Part shown: in pieces, positions 19,182 through 27,319 of the stretch | Layout: every line of letters begins with the position of its first letter | Numbering within the stretch: the first letter of the stretch is position 1 | DNA from: an uncultured Actinomycetes bacterium | GTDB lineage: Bacteria > Actinomycetota > Geothermincolia > Geothermincolales > RBG-13-55-18 | NCBI GenBank assembly: GCA_937128055.1 | Contig: CAKZMC010000071.1 | Span: 1-39,609 of the forward strand | Direction: 5' to 3' | Length of the DNA stretch: 39,609 nt | Position numbers and translations under genes: made by a program | The notes under the pieces: model-generated | Seen by the model: the letters and a program-made list of their open reading frames with translations, nothing else | Database searches by the model: none | What the model was told of the DNA's origin: nothing

Positions 19182-20144
19182 CTACTGGCTCCCCTTGAGG
19201 ATCCTTTCCGCCTCCTTCCGCCAGGATTGGAGGGGAAACCATCCCATCCACTGTTCGGGTGCCATGCGGATGTACTTCTCCACCTCCGCGACCACCTCGT
19301 TCATGATGCGCTGCACCTCGGCTTTGCGCCCCGCCGCCTGGTCGCAGAAGATGGGGGGCCCGAAGATGAGCAGGCTGGAGTAGGGGTCCTTGCCGCGCAG
19401 CAGGGCGAGGGGGACGATGGGAGCCCCGGAGTCGTAGGAGAAGTGCGCCCATCCGCTGCCCACGGCGGCGGGCTTTCCGAAAAGCTGCACCACGCCGGTC
19501 CCGGGGACGTCGAAGGCGATGCCAACCCACTTTCCCTTGGCCAGGTGCTCCCTCACCTTCGGTATGACATCCTTGTTGACCAAGAACACCGGCTCCTCGG
19601 GGTCGCACCCGAGGAGCCCCCCGAAGAAGATCATGGCTTCCAGGTAGCGCGGCACCGGGGTGTCCGCGGGGTTGTAGGTGAAGGTGGTGTAGGGCCTCCC
19701 CCTGCGGGCCATGACGGCGTGGGCGGTGGCGATCTCGCCCAGGTGGGCGCCGACGAAGATGACCCCCTTGCCCAGGGACGCGGCGCGGTCGAGGTTTTCC
19801 TCCCCCTCCACGCGCAACCCCCGCAGGTAGCGCTCGCCGTTCTTTCCCAGCTTGAACATGTCCAGCATGGGCATGAACATGGTGGCGCACGCCCCGCGTG
19901 CGATAGCGTTCAGCCTTTTGTCGTCGCCTATCTCGGGCAGGGCCTCGCGGATCCTGGCCTTCAGGCGCCGGCGCATGCCCGGGCGCGCGTAGTAGATGGC
20001 GGCCCCCAGCCACCGGAACAGCGCGTACATCAGGGAAGCCGGCAGGAACTTGAAGAGGAAGAGCGTAAAGCGGAAAATGGCCAGCAGGAAACCGTCCAGC
20101 GCGCGCATGAATATGTTCGGCCTCTCTTCTCTCCCTTCACTCAT
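19182..20144 (-). CDS. LpxL/HtrB/PatA-like lysophospholipid acyltransferase superfamily protein, paralog 1
   Basis: YARPGMRRRLKARIREALPE; GVIFVGAHLGEIATAHAV; FDVPGTGVVQLFGKPAAVGSGWAHFSYDSGAPIVPLALLRGKDPY; APEQWMGWF near C-terminus. Confidence 0.88.
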   Translation of the reverse strand: MSEGREERPNIFMRALDGFLLAIFRFTLFLFKFLPASLMYALFRWLGAAIYYARPGMRRRLKARIREALPEIGDDKRLNAIARGACATMFMPMLDMFKLGKNGERYLRGLRVEGEENLDRAASLGKGVIFVGAHLGEIATAHAVMARRGRPYTTFTYNPADTPVPRYLEAMIFFGGLLGCDPEEPVFLVNKDVIPKVREHLAKGKWVGIAFDVPGTGVVQLFGKPAAVGSGWAHFSYDSGAPIVPLALLRGKDPYSSLLIFGPPIFCDQAAGRKAEVQRIMNEVVAEVEKYIRMAPEQWMGWFPLQSWRKEAERILKGSQ

Positions 20145-20224
20145 CTGTCAACCCCCTTTCGCGAGCGCCTTCTCTTCCTTGCCGTGGACTCGGGCCGTGA
20201 CGAGGAGAGCAGTCCACGTTTACT

Positions 20225-21226
20225 TCACCGGGAGGGCGCCTTCCCTAGGATCTCCTGCGCCTGCTTCTGCCAGGCAGGGAGGCCGAACCATCCCATCCAC
20301 TGTTCGGGGGCCTGCCGTATGAGCTTCTCCACCGCCGCGATGGTCTCGCCCATGATGCGCGCGACCTCTTCCTTGCGCTCCGCCGTGGCGTCGCTGAAGA
20401 CGGGAGGCTGGAAGGTGAGGAGGTTGTCGCAGGGGTGCTTGCCGCGCAGCAGGGCGAGGGGCACGACGGGCGCCCCGGTGTCGTAGGAGAAATGGGCCCA
20501 ACCGCTGGCCACGGCGGCGGGCTTTCCGAAGAGCTGCACCACGCCGGTCCCGGGGACGTCGAAGGTGAGCCCGATCCACTTGCCCTTCTTCAGGTGCTCT
20601 ATCACCCGGTGGATGATGTCCTTGCCGGCCAGAAAGGCCGGCTCCTCGGGGTCGCACCCGAGAAGCCCGGCGTAGTATTGCAGGGCTTCCACGTAGCGCG
20701 GGACGGGGGTGTCGGCGGGATTGTAGGTTATGGGTGTGTAGGGCCTTCCCCGGCGGGCCATGACGGCATGCGCTATGGCCACCGCGCCAAGGTGGGCGCC
20801 GACGAGGATGATGCCCTTGCCCAGGGCAGCGGCGCGGTCGAGGTGCTCCTCCCCCTCCACGCACAGCTCCCGCATGTAGCGTTCCCCCTCCCTGCCGAGC
20901 GTGAAGACGTCCAGCATGGGTACGAAGGCGCTGGCGCAGGCGCCGCGGGCGACGGCGCTTATCTTCCTCGCGTCCCCCATCTCCGGTAGGGCTTCGGCGA
21001 TCCTGGCCTCCAGCCTGCGGCGCATGCCGGGGCGGGCGAGGAGCAGGGCGGCGGCGATTCCCCGGAAGATCGCGTACATGACGGAAGGCGGGAAGACGTA
21101 GAACATGATGCGGGTGGCGTGGAAGAGCGCCATCAAGGAACCTTGCAGGATGCGGAAGATGATGTTCGGCCTTTCCCGCCTTTCTTCGCCGCTTTGCCCT
21201 TCCATTCGCAGCCTCCTTCCACGCAC
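20225..21226 (-). CDS. LpxL/HtrB/PatA-like acyltransferase, paralog 2
   Basis: LARPGMRRRLEARIAEALPEMGD; GIILVGAHLGAVAIAHAV; FDVPGTGVVQLFGKPAAVASGWAHFSYDTGAPVVPLALLRGKHP; APEQWMGWFGL. Confidence 0.88.
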   Translation of the reverse strand: MRGRRLRMEGQSGEERRERPNIIFRILQGSLMALFHATRIMFYVFPPSVMYAIFRGIAAALLLARPGMRRRLEARIAEALPEMGDARKISAVARGACASAFVPMLDVFTLGREGERYMRELCVEGEEHLDRAAALGKGIILVGAHLGAVAIAHAVMARRGRPYTPITYNPADTPVPRYVEALQYYAGLLGCDPEEPAFLAGKDIIHRVIEHLKKGKWIGLTFDVPGTGVVQLFGKPAAVASGWAHFSYDTGAPVVPLALLRGKHPCDNLLTFQPPVFSDATAERKEEVARIMGETIAAVEKLIRQAPEQWMGWFGLPAWQKQAQEILGKAPSR

Positions 21227-21302
21227 GGTTTTTCGATGCTTTAGGTTGGCATGGCGACGTCGCTCTCGTCAATCCTTGGTGTGCCGGCCGCGGCGAACGT
21301 TT

Positions 21303-21995
21303 TCACTTGGAGGGCATGAGGGCCTGGATCGCCTCGCTGGCCTGCTTGATCAAGGCGTTCGCCTCGTCCACCAGGGTGAGGTCGCCCGTGGCGATGGCCT
21401 GCAGGTAAAGGTCGCAGGCCTTGATGTAGAGGTCGAAGATCTGCAGGACCTGCTGGCGCATGGGCTCGAGCTCGGGCGCCAGCGTCACGGAGGCCGCCTG
21501 GTTGCGGTAGTTCACCAGCGTCGACTTGGTGCGGGAGATCTCGTTGGCCATCTCCATGCCGGAGATGATGTCCTGCCCCATGACGTCTATGTTCTTCTGC
21601 AGCGTGTTCAGGTCCTGGAAGGTCTGGGAGGGGAGGGAGGTTTCCAGCGCCTGCATGCCGGTGGACTGGGCGAGTTCCTGCTCCTTGGCGGCCAGCTCTT
21701 CCTGCTCCTTCCGCAGCTGCTCCTCGTGCTCCGGGCTGTAGCGGTCTATGTACTCCACCCGGTAATTGCCGGCCTCCGAGGGATTGACCCAGGCCGTCTG
21801 GGTGTTGTCTTCCCAGACGTAGTTGTCGATGGGATCCCGGACAATGGTCCCGTATCTCACCATCACCTTGTCCGGCGTGAGCGTCATCCAGGCGATGATG
21901 ATCACCAGGATGGCCGCCAGGGCTCCCATGCCGACCCAGAGAGAGGTTTTCGCCCCCCTGCTCAGGTTGGCGTACCACAGTGTCAGCCTGTGCAT
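21303..21995 (-). CDS. Uncharacterised protein with one N-terminal TM helix and a helical/coiled-coil ectodomain
   Basis: MHRLTLWYANLSRGAKTSLWVGMGALAAILVIIIAWMTLTPDKVMVRYG TM segment; EEQLRKEQEELAAKEQELAQ coiled coil; no family recognised. Confidence 0.75.
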   Translation of the reverse strand: MHRLTLWYANLSRGAKTSLWVGMGALAAILVIIIAWMTLTPDKVMVRYGTIVRDPIDNYVWEDNTQTAWVNPSEAGNYRVEYIDRYSPEHEEQLRKEQEELAAKEQELAQSTGMQALETSLPSQTFQDLNTLQKNIDVMGQDIISGMEMANEISRTKSTLVNYRNQAASVTLAPELEPMRQQVLQIFDLYIKACDLYLQAIATGDLTLVDEANALIKQASEAIQALMPSK

Positions 21996-22110
21996 CTCTA
22001 CTCCTCGCGATCTTCTTATCTGACTGTGCTGGGCACGGGGCGGTTCCCGGGCCATGTTCCCCCGGTGCGGCGGCCACGGCGTGCGCGGACGCACAGCCCG
22101 GTCGGGAACG

Positions 22111-22130
22111 ATTAAATGGTAACATTAAAT
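22111..22130. promoter_or_regulatory. Candidate regulatory repeat ATTAAAT-GGTAAC-ATTAAAT
   Basis: Perfect 7-bp direct repeat (13-bp period) in AT-rich DNA between the uncharacterised protein gene and LpxL-like paralog 3. Confidence 0.35.
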
Positions 22131-22180
22131 GCAGGTGCCTTCCACGGAGGCGAAACGCTGGGGATCAAGGCGGGGACACC

Positions 22181-23164
22181 TCACCCCTCTCTGTGCAGGA
22201 GCTGTTGCGCCTGCTCCCACCAGGACGAGAGCCCGAACCAGCTCATCCACTGCCCCGGTGCCTCCCGTATGAATTTTTCCTCGGCGGCCACCACCTCATC
22301 CATGACGCGCTGCACCTCGGCCTTGCGCTCCGCCGCCTGGTCGCAGAGGATGGGGGGCTGAAAGGCCAGGCGGTTGTCGAAAGGCCCCTTGCCGCGCAGC
22401 AGCACAAAGGGAACGATAGGCGACCCCGTCTCGTAGGCGAAATGAGCCGTGCCGCTGGCGAAGGCCGCAGGTTTCCCGAAGAACCGCACTACGCCGGTGC
22501 CGGGGACGTCGAAGGTGAGACCTATGCTCTTCCCCCTCGACAGGTGCTCCCTCACCCTGGGTATTATGTCTTTGCCTGCCCAGAAGACGGGCTCCTCGAC
22601 GTCGCACCCGAGAAACCCGGCGTGGAAAGCCATGGCCTCCACGTAGCGGGGCGTGGAGGTGTCGCCGGGATTGTACATGATGGGGGTATAGGGCTTCCCC
22701 ATACGTGCGAGCACCGCGTGGATGACGGCCACCCCGCCCTGGTGGGGGGTGATGAATATGATTCCTTTGCCCAGGGACTCGGCGCGGGCGAGGTTTTCCT
22801 CTCCCTCCACACGCAGCCCGCGCATGTAGCGATCCCCGTGCCTCTCCATGGTGAAGATGTCGGCCATGGGCATGAAGAGGCTCGCGCATACCTGGCGCGC
22901 GACGCTGCCTATCGCATTGCCGTGCCGCAGTTCCGGCATGGCCTCGGCGATCCTGGCCTCCAGCCTGCGGCGCATGCCGGGGCGGGCATGGTAGAAGCCG
23001 TAGCCAAGGGCTCGGAAAAGCGCGTACATGAGGGAAGGCGGCAGCAAGCGGAAGAGAAAGCGGGTTACGTGGAAGACGGCCATCAGGTAACACTCAAGCA
23101 TGCGAAAGAGGAATCGCGGCCTTGCCGCGCTCTCCTCTCTTGCCGCCTTCCTCCGTCCGGCCAT
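22181..23164 (-). CDS. LpxL/HtrB/PatA-like acyltransferase, paralog 3
   Basis: HARPGMRRRLEARIAEAMPEL; GIIFITPHQGGVAVIHAV; FDVPGTGVVRFFGKPAAFASGTAHFAYETGSPIVPFVLLRGK; APGQWMSWFGL; start at MAGRRKAAREE. Confidence 0.87.
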   Translation of the reverse strand: MAGRRKAAREESAARPRFLFRMLECYLMAVFHVTRFLFRLLPPSLMYALFRALGYGFYHARPGMRRRLEARIAEAMPELRHGNAIGSVARQVCASLFMPMADIFTMERHGDRYMRGLRVEGEENLARAESLGKGIIFITPHQGGVAVIHAVLARMGKPYTPIMYNPGDTSTPRYVEAMAFHAGFLGCDVEEPVFWAGKDIIPRVREHLSRGKSIGLTFDVPGTGVVRFFGKPAAFASGTAHFAYETGSPIVPFVLLRGKGPFDNRLAFQPPILCDQAAERKAEVQRVMDEVVAAEEKFIREAPGQWMSWFGLSSWWEQAQQLLHREG

Positions 23165-23417
23165 CTGTTGCTCACCTTCTCCCGAAACCCTCTCCCCTGC
23201 CGCGAACGCGTAGGCAAGGTTCGCAGCGGCATATGCCTCTTGACAGGTGACGCCAGGTGCGATGCGGGGGAGCTTTCGCGAGCAGGGGACCGCGAGTCGC
23301 CCCACATTTCAGCGCTCACGGGAAACCCCCGCGGCCTTCCATGCCGCCCCACACTTAATGACTATGATACCACCGAACGATTGGTTAAGGTACCTCTCCT
23401 TGAAGCAAGAGAATGCG

Positions 23418-23537
23418 AAAGGATGGGGCAGTGCCTCTAATGTCGCCATTTCAGGCAAAGGGAATGGGGCCGTGTCTCCAACGTCGCCTTTTCAGGCAAA
23501 AGGATGGGGTCGTGTCTCAAATGTCGCTTTTCAGGCA
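23418..23537. repeat. Three imperfect tandem copies of a ~40-bp unit
   Basis: Units 23418-23457, 23458-23498, 23499-23537: AAAGGATGGGG(C/T)CGTGTCTC-AA-TGTCGCCTTTTCAGGCA with few differences. Confidence 0.88.
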
Positions 23538-23867
23538 ACGTCGTTGTTTGGCCGGCACCCGCAATGCGGAAAGCGAACCCCCGAGGCCCGGCCGCGGGGT
23601 CTTCCCGGTTGCTCGCCGCGAGGTCTGTGCCGGAGCCGCCCGTACTTGAGGGAGAAGGACCGTCGAAAACCTATCGTTTGCCGGCAGCACCGCCATCGGG
23701 TTCGCGGTGTTTGAGATACCCATGCGCCGGGCTTCCCTGGCGGCGGGGTTCATGGCGCGAAAGGCGGCTTCTCCACCGGACGCGCTGGATCGGCTTGACC
23801 CAGGTCATGGCGGGCGACAGGGACCGTAGTAAAATTAAACGACGAGAACAAGGAAAAGGAGGGGAAG

Positions 23868-24077
23868 ATGCCCATTTTCGAATACCGCTGCCTGGAATGC
23901 GGCCACCGCTTCGACGCCTTTTTCCGCCGCGCGGAGGATGCCGAAAAGGAACCCCACGGGTGCGGGAAGTGCGGATCTAGCCGGGTGCGCAAGCTCTTCT
24001 CGACCATAGGCCTGGGGAGCACGGGAGGCGCGGCCGGGGATCTTCTCTCGGGGGATTGCGGCACGCGCTCCACTTGA
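23868..24077 (+). CDS. FmdB-family zinc-ribbon protein
   Basis: MPIFEYRCLECGHRFDAFF...CGKCGSSRVRKLFS; strong AAAGGAGGGG RBS. Confidence 0.93.
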   Translation: MPIFEYRCLECGHRFDAFFRRAEDAEKEPHGCGKCGSSRVRKLFSTIGLGSTGGAAGDLLSGDCGTRST

Positions 24078-24191
24078 AGTCCCTGGTGATGGTCCCGTGC
24101 GGACCGCAAGCGGGGAAGATGGCAGCCGCAGGATGAGGCAGGCGGAGCGAATAAGGCGGCGGATTGCCGGAGAGGCAAGCGAGGTAAAGGG

Positions 24192-24278
24192 ATGGAATGG
24201 TTGATCCTTGTGGGGATCATTGCGGTTTGGCTTATAGTGAGCGGGGTGGTTCTGCCGCGGCTCGGGGTCCCCACCTGA
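24192..24278 (+). CDS. 28-aa single-TM small protein (not in the supplied ORF track); may read through UGA 24276-24278 to a TAG at 24345-24347
   Basis: MEWLILVGIIAVWLIVSGVVLPRLGVPT*; GAGG RBS 7 nt upstream of the ATG; immediately downstream of and co-oriented with FmdB. Confidence 0.55.
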   Translation: MEWLILVGIIAVWLIVSGVVLPRLGVPT

Positions 24279-24442
24279 CTTTCCGGCGCGTGCCGCGTGC
24301 GGCGCGGGGAAGAGGAAGGCGGGAGCGAGGGAAGGGACGATGCTTAGCCCCGTCCCGGGAACGGACCCCGCGATGTCCGCGATGTTCTCAGGGTGAAGGG
24401 ACGGTTGGCGGCGCCTTCTCTTGTCTCTTTCAACGCGCCCCC

Positions 24443-25771
24443 TCAGGCGCGCATCGCCGTTTCGGCAGCGTCCATGCCGCTGCGCAGGGCTCCCTCGACG
24501 GAGGGCATGAAGAGGTACTCCCCCGCCAGGTAAAGCCCCCTTATCTCTTCCCGCGACTCCCGCTTCAGGCGGGTCACCTGCCGCAGCATTCCCGGCGGGG
24601 AGAGGCACACCGCCTCCTCCCAGCGGCGGATCTCGCCGAAGACCGGGTCCGCGGGCGGGGAGGGTGCGTAGCGCCTGACCTCATCCAGGAGTAGCGCGAG
24701 GACCTCCTCGTCGCGGGCCGCGTTCAGCTCGCGGGCATGCTTCCCGTAAGTAAAGCAGTGCAGCATCCCCGCTCCCGGCGGGGCGTAGCGGCATGACTTG
24801 ATGGAGTTGTCGGTGAAGCCGGAGAGGGGTGAGCGGGCTGCCCGGGGCAGGGCCACCGCGTACCACCCCTCCGGCAGCAGGCGGCGGGGCAGGCCGAACA
24901 TGGCATGGCAGCAGGAGCTGTAGCGCACGCCACGCAGCACCTTCCTCATCTCCTCCGGGAGGTCGGGCAGCAGCCGCAGTGCCCGGGAGGCGGTGGTGGC
25001 GCAGATCACGACGTCGGCATCGAGGAAGCCGGCGCCCGTCTCCACCCCCCTGACCGCCTTGCTCTCTATGACGATGCGGCGCGCAGGCGTGGAGAGGAGC
25101 AGGCTGTCCCCGCACTCCCGCGAGAGGCCGTCCGCCAGGGACCCCATACCCTCTCTCAGGGTGAAGAGCCCGTGTAGCGCGTACCAGGCCAGGGCCATGC
25201 CGTAGGCGGCGCCCACCTCCTCGGGTTCCCCCAGGGTCAGGGTGGAGGCCAGGGGCTGGAAGAAGAACTCCAGCGCCTCTCCGCCGCCGCGCCGCAGCAC
25301 CAACTCGGCCAGGCTTTCGCCGTCCAGGTCCAGCGCATTGCCGTAGTCCACGAAGTGGAGGTCGCGCCTGCGCCTGACCATCAGGGAAAGGAGGCGCGCC
25401 GCCTGCCAGGCGCCGCGGGGGGTGAGCAGGCGGAAGCGGAGGAGGTCGCGGCGGTCGCGCCAGAGTGGGCGCGGGTCGAGCCCCACGGTAAGCGGATGCA
25501 AGCGCCCTTCTCTCCAGGTGCCAGCCTTGAAGGGGAAGGGCACCACCTGCTCCGCGAGCCCCAGCTCGCGGCAGAGGGAGAACGTGGTATCGAAGAAGCG
25601 GAAGAAGAACTGGGCTCCCAGGTCGAGGATGAAGCCGTCCCTGGCCGCTCCCGCCAGGCGCCCGCCCGCCCGTTCCCTTTCCTCGAGGGCCGTGACCTCT
25701 ACGCCGCCCTTGCGCAGCCTGTAGGTGGCCGCAAGCCCCGCGGCTCCCGCCCCCACCACCACTGCTTTCAC
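24443..25771 (-). CDS. FAD-dependent oxidoreductase (amine oxidase/protoporphyrinogen oxidase/phytoene desaturase-like)
   Basis: MKAVVVGAGAAGLAATYRLRKGGVEVTALEERERAGGRL dinucleotide-binding motif; C-terminal GLYLAGEYLFMPSVEGALRSGMDAAE. Confidence 0.92.
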   Translation of the reverse strand: MKAVVVGAGAAGLAATYRLRKGGVEVTALEERERAGGRLAGAARDGFILDLGAQFFFRFFDTTFSLCRELGLAEQVVPFPFKAGTWREGRLHPLTVGLDPRPLWRDRRDLLRFRLLTPRGAWQAARLLSLMVRRRRDLHFVDYGNALDLDGESLAELVLRRGGGEALEFFFQPLASTLTLGEPEEVGAAYGMALAWYALHGLFTLREGMGSLADGLSRECGDSLLLSTPARRIVIESKAVRGVETGAGFLDADVVICATTASRALRLLPDLPEEMRKVLRGVRYSSCCHAMFGLPRRLLPEGWYAVALPRAARSPLSGFTDNSIKSCRYAPPGAGMLHCFTYGKHARELNAARDEEVLALLLDEVRRYAPSPPADPVFGEIRRWEEAVCLSPPGMLRQVTRLKRESREEIRGLYLAGEYLFMPSVEGALRSGMDAAETAMRA

Positions 25772-25879
25772 CGCTGGCCTCCCCGCAGTTCTCGCCGCGC
25801 GCGGCGCGCTGGACAGGTCGTCGGGGATATTATAATCGGGGAAGGCCGCCGGACGCCCGCGCGCCGTCCCCGCGCGTTT

Positions 25880-26521
25880 TCACGTGTGTTTAAGGGTGTG
25901 AAATATCAACGCGCTCAGGTTGCGGACCAGGGTCTCGCGGTCGCATGGGATGCCGCGTGCGAGCCACTGCAGGTTGGCGAACTCCACCATGTTCAGGATG
26001 ATCGGGGTTGCGACCTGCGGGTCCAGGTTGCGGCAGAGCCCCTTCCCCAGGTTTTCGCGCAGCTTGCCCTCCAGGATGCGCGCGAAGGGCCGTAGCAGCT
26101 CGTTGAGGGTGTTTCGGAAGTCCTCGCTCTCCAGCGACGCCCGCAGGATGAGGGGGAAGACGTGGGGGTGGCGCTCGAAGGTGCCCGTGACGTCGCCGAT
26201 GATGACCTCCACGTCCTCCAGGCGGTCGATGGGCGTCTTGCCCGCATCGCTCTCCCGGTACCAGGCGAAGGAGCCGAGATCGCTCATCAGGTCCTGGACA
26301 AGGTGGCGCAGCAGGTCGTCCTTGTTGCGGAAGTAGAGCCAGAAGGTGCCGTGCCCTATGCCGGCGCGAGCGATGATGTCCGCGACGGAGGTTCTCTGGT
26401 AGCCCTTCTCGGAGAACACCTCCTCCGCCGCCTTGAGTATGCGGCGCAGCGTCTCGCGCGACCTTTCCTGCACGAAGCGGACCCCGCGCCCCGGCTTTTT
26501 TCCCGATGACGAGGATCGCAT
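25880..26521 (-). CDS. TetR/AcrR-family transcriptional regulator
   Basis: RETLRRILKAAEEVFSEKGYQRTSVADIIARAGIGHGTFWLYFRNKDDLL. Confidence 0.95.
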   Translation of the reverse strand: MRSSSSGKKPGRGVRFVQERSRETLRRILKAAEEVFSEKGYQRTSVADIIARAGIGHGTFWLYFRNKDDLLRHLVQDLMSDLGSFAWYRESDAGKTPIDRLEDVEVIIGDVTGTFERHPHVFPLILRASLESEDFRNTLNELLRPFARILEGKLRENLGKGLCRNLDPQVATPIILNMVEFANLQWLARGIPCDRETLVRNLSALIFHTLKHT

Positions 26522-26542
26522 GGCTACCCCCGGATCATGACC

Positions 26543-26555
26543 GATTGTCACAATC
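26543..26555. promoter_or_regulatory. Perfect 13-bp palindrome, candidate TetR operator
   Basis: GATTGT-C-ACAATC just upstream of the TetR start in the TetR/MarR divergent intergenic region. Confidence 0.55.
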
Positions 26556-26664
26556 TAACACCGGCACCGGCGTGGGTCAAATGCGCCCCGCCGGCGGCGT
26601 CCGCCGTGGGGACCCGCACGCCGCCTTGACCGGCTTGCCCGGTGGAGCATAGGATGTTTGTGAT

Positions 26665-27180
26665 ATGAAAAATGTGAAAAATGAAAAGGACGCCGCTTAT
26701 CCGGGTCGCGCGAAGGCCGGTGCCGTGCAGGAGCCCGCGGGAGAGGCTTTCGTGCGCCTGGTGGAGACCGTCTTCAGGTTCATCCACGCCTACTACCCGG
26801 AGTTCAACGATGCCCTGGCCAGGCACCGGGTCAACTACTCCCAGTACGCCGCGCTGCTCACCGTGTACATGTACGGGAGCCTCACGGAGGGAGAGCTTGC
26901 GCGTCTCATCCACGTGAACCCCTCCACCATGAGCCGCATGCTCTACGCGCTGGAGCGCGCGGGCTGGCTGAAGAGCGAGCGCGACGCCGGTGACCGCAGA
27001 AAGGTGGTGGTCTCCCTGTCCCCGCGAGGGCGCAAGCAGGTCGAGGAGATGATCGGCAGCGCCGCCGAGGTGATGCGGAGACTCACGGAGAGGCTCCCTG
27101 CGCGGGAGAAGGAAGGCGTTTACCGGGTGGTGGACCTCATCGAGAGCACGCTCCGGCGCCTTATCGAGGTCGCGGGCTGA
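26665..27180 (+). CDS. MarR-family transcriptional regulator
   Basis: YSQYAALLTVYMYGSLTEGELARLIHVNPSTMSRMLYALERAGWLKSERDAGDRRKVVVSLSPRGRKQVEEM winged-helix signature. Confidence 0.94.
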   Translation: MKNVKNEKDAAYPGRAKAGAVQEPAGEAFVRLVETVFRFIHAYYPEFNDALARHRVNYSQYAALLTVYMYGSLTEGELARLIHVNPSTMSRMLYALERAGWLKSERDAGDRRKVVVSLSPRGRKQVEEMIGSAAEVMRRLTERLPAREKEGVYRVVDLIESTLRRLIEVAG

Positions 27181-27319
27181 AGCGCGGGACCTCGCGGCCT
27201 CTTTTCAAGCGCCGGCCTTTCGTTGCCGCCGGCGGCAGGCGCCGCCTTTACCCCGGCGCGCCGCGCTCCCGGGCGCGCTTCCCAGGCGGAGCGCGCCACG
27301 GCCGCCCCTCTCACCGCGC

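Noticed and set aside
23418-23537. CRISPR array
   Set aside because: Units are directly adjacent imperfect tandem copies with no unique spacers, and no cas genes are present
23247-23980. Plus-strand ORFs across the tandem repeat region
   Set aside because: Reading frames run through the DNA repeat and overlap FmdB out of frame; no domain signal
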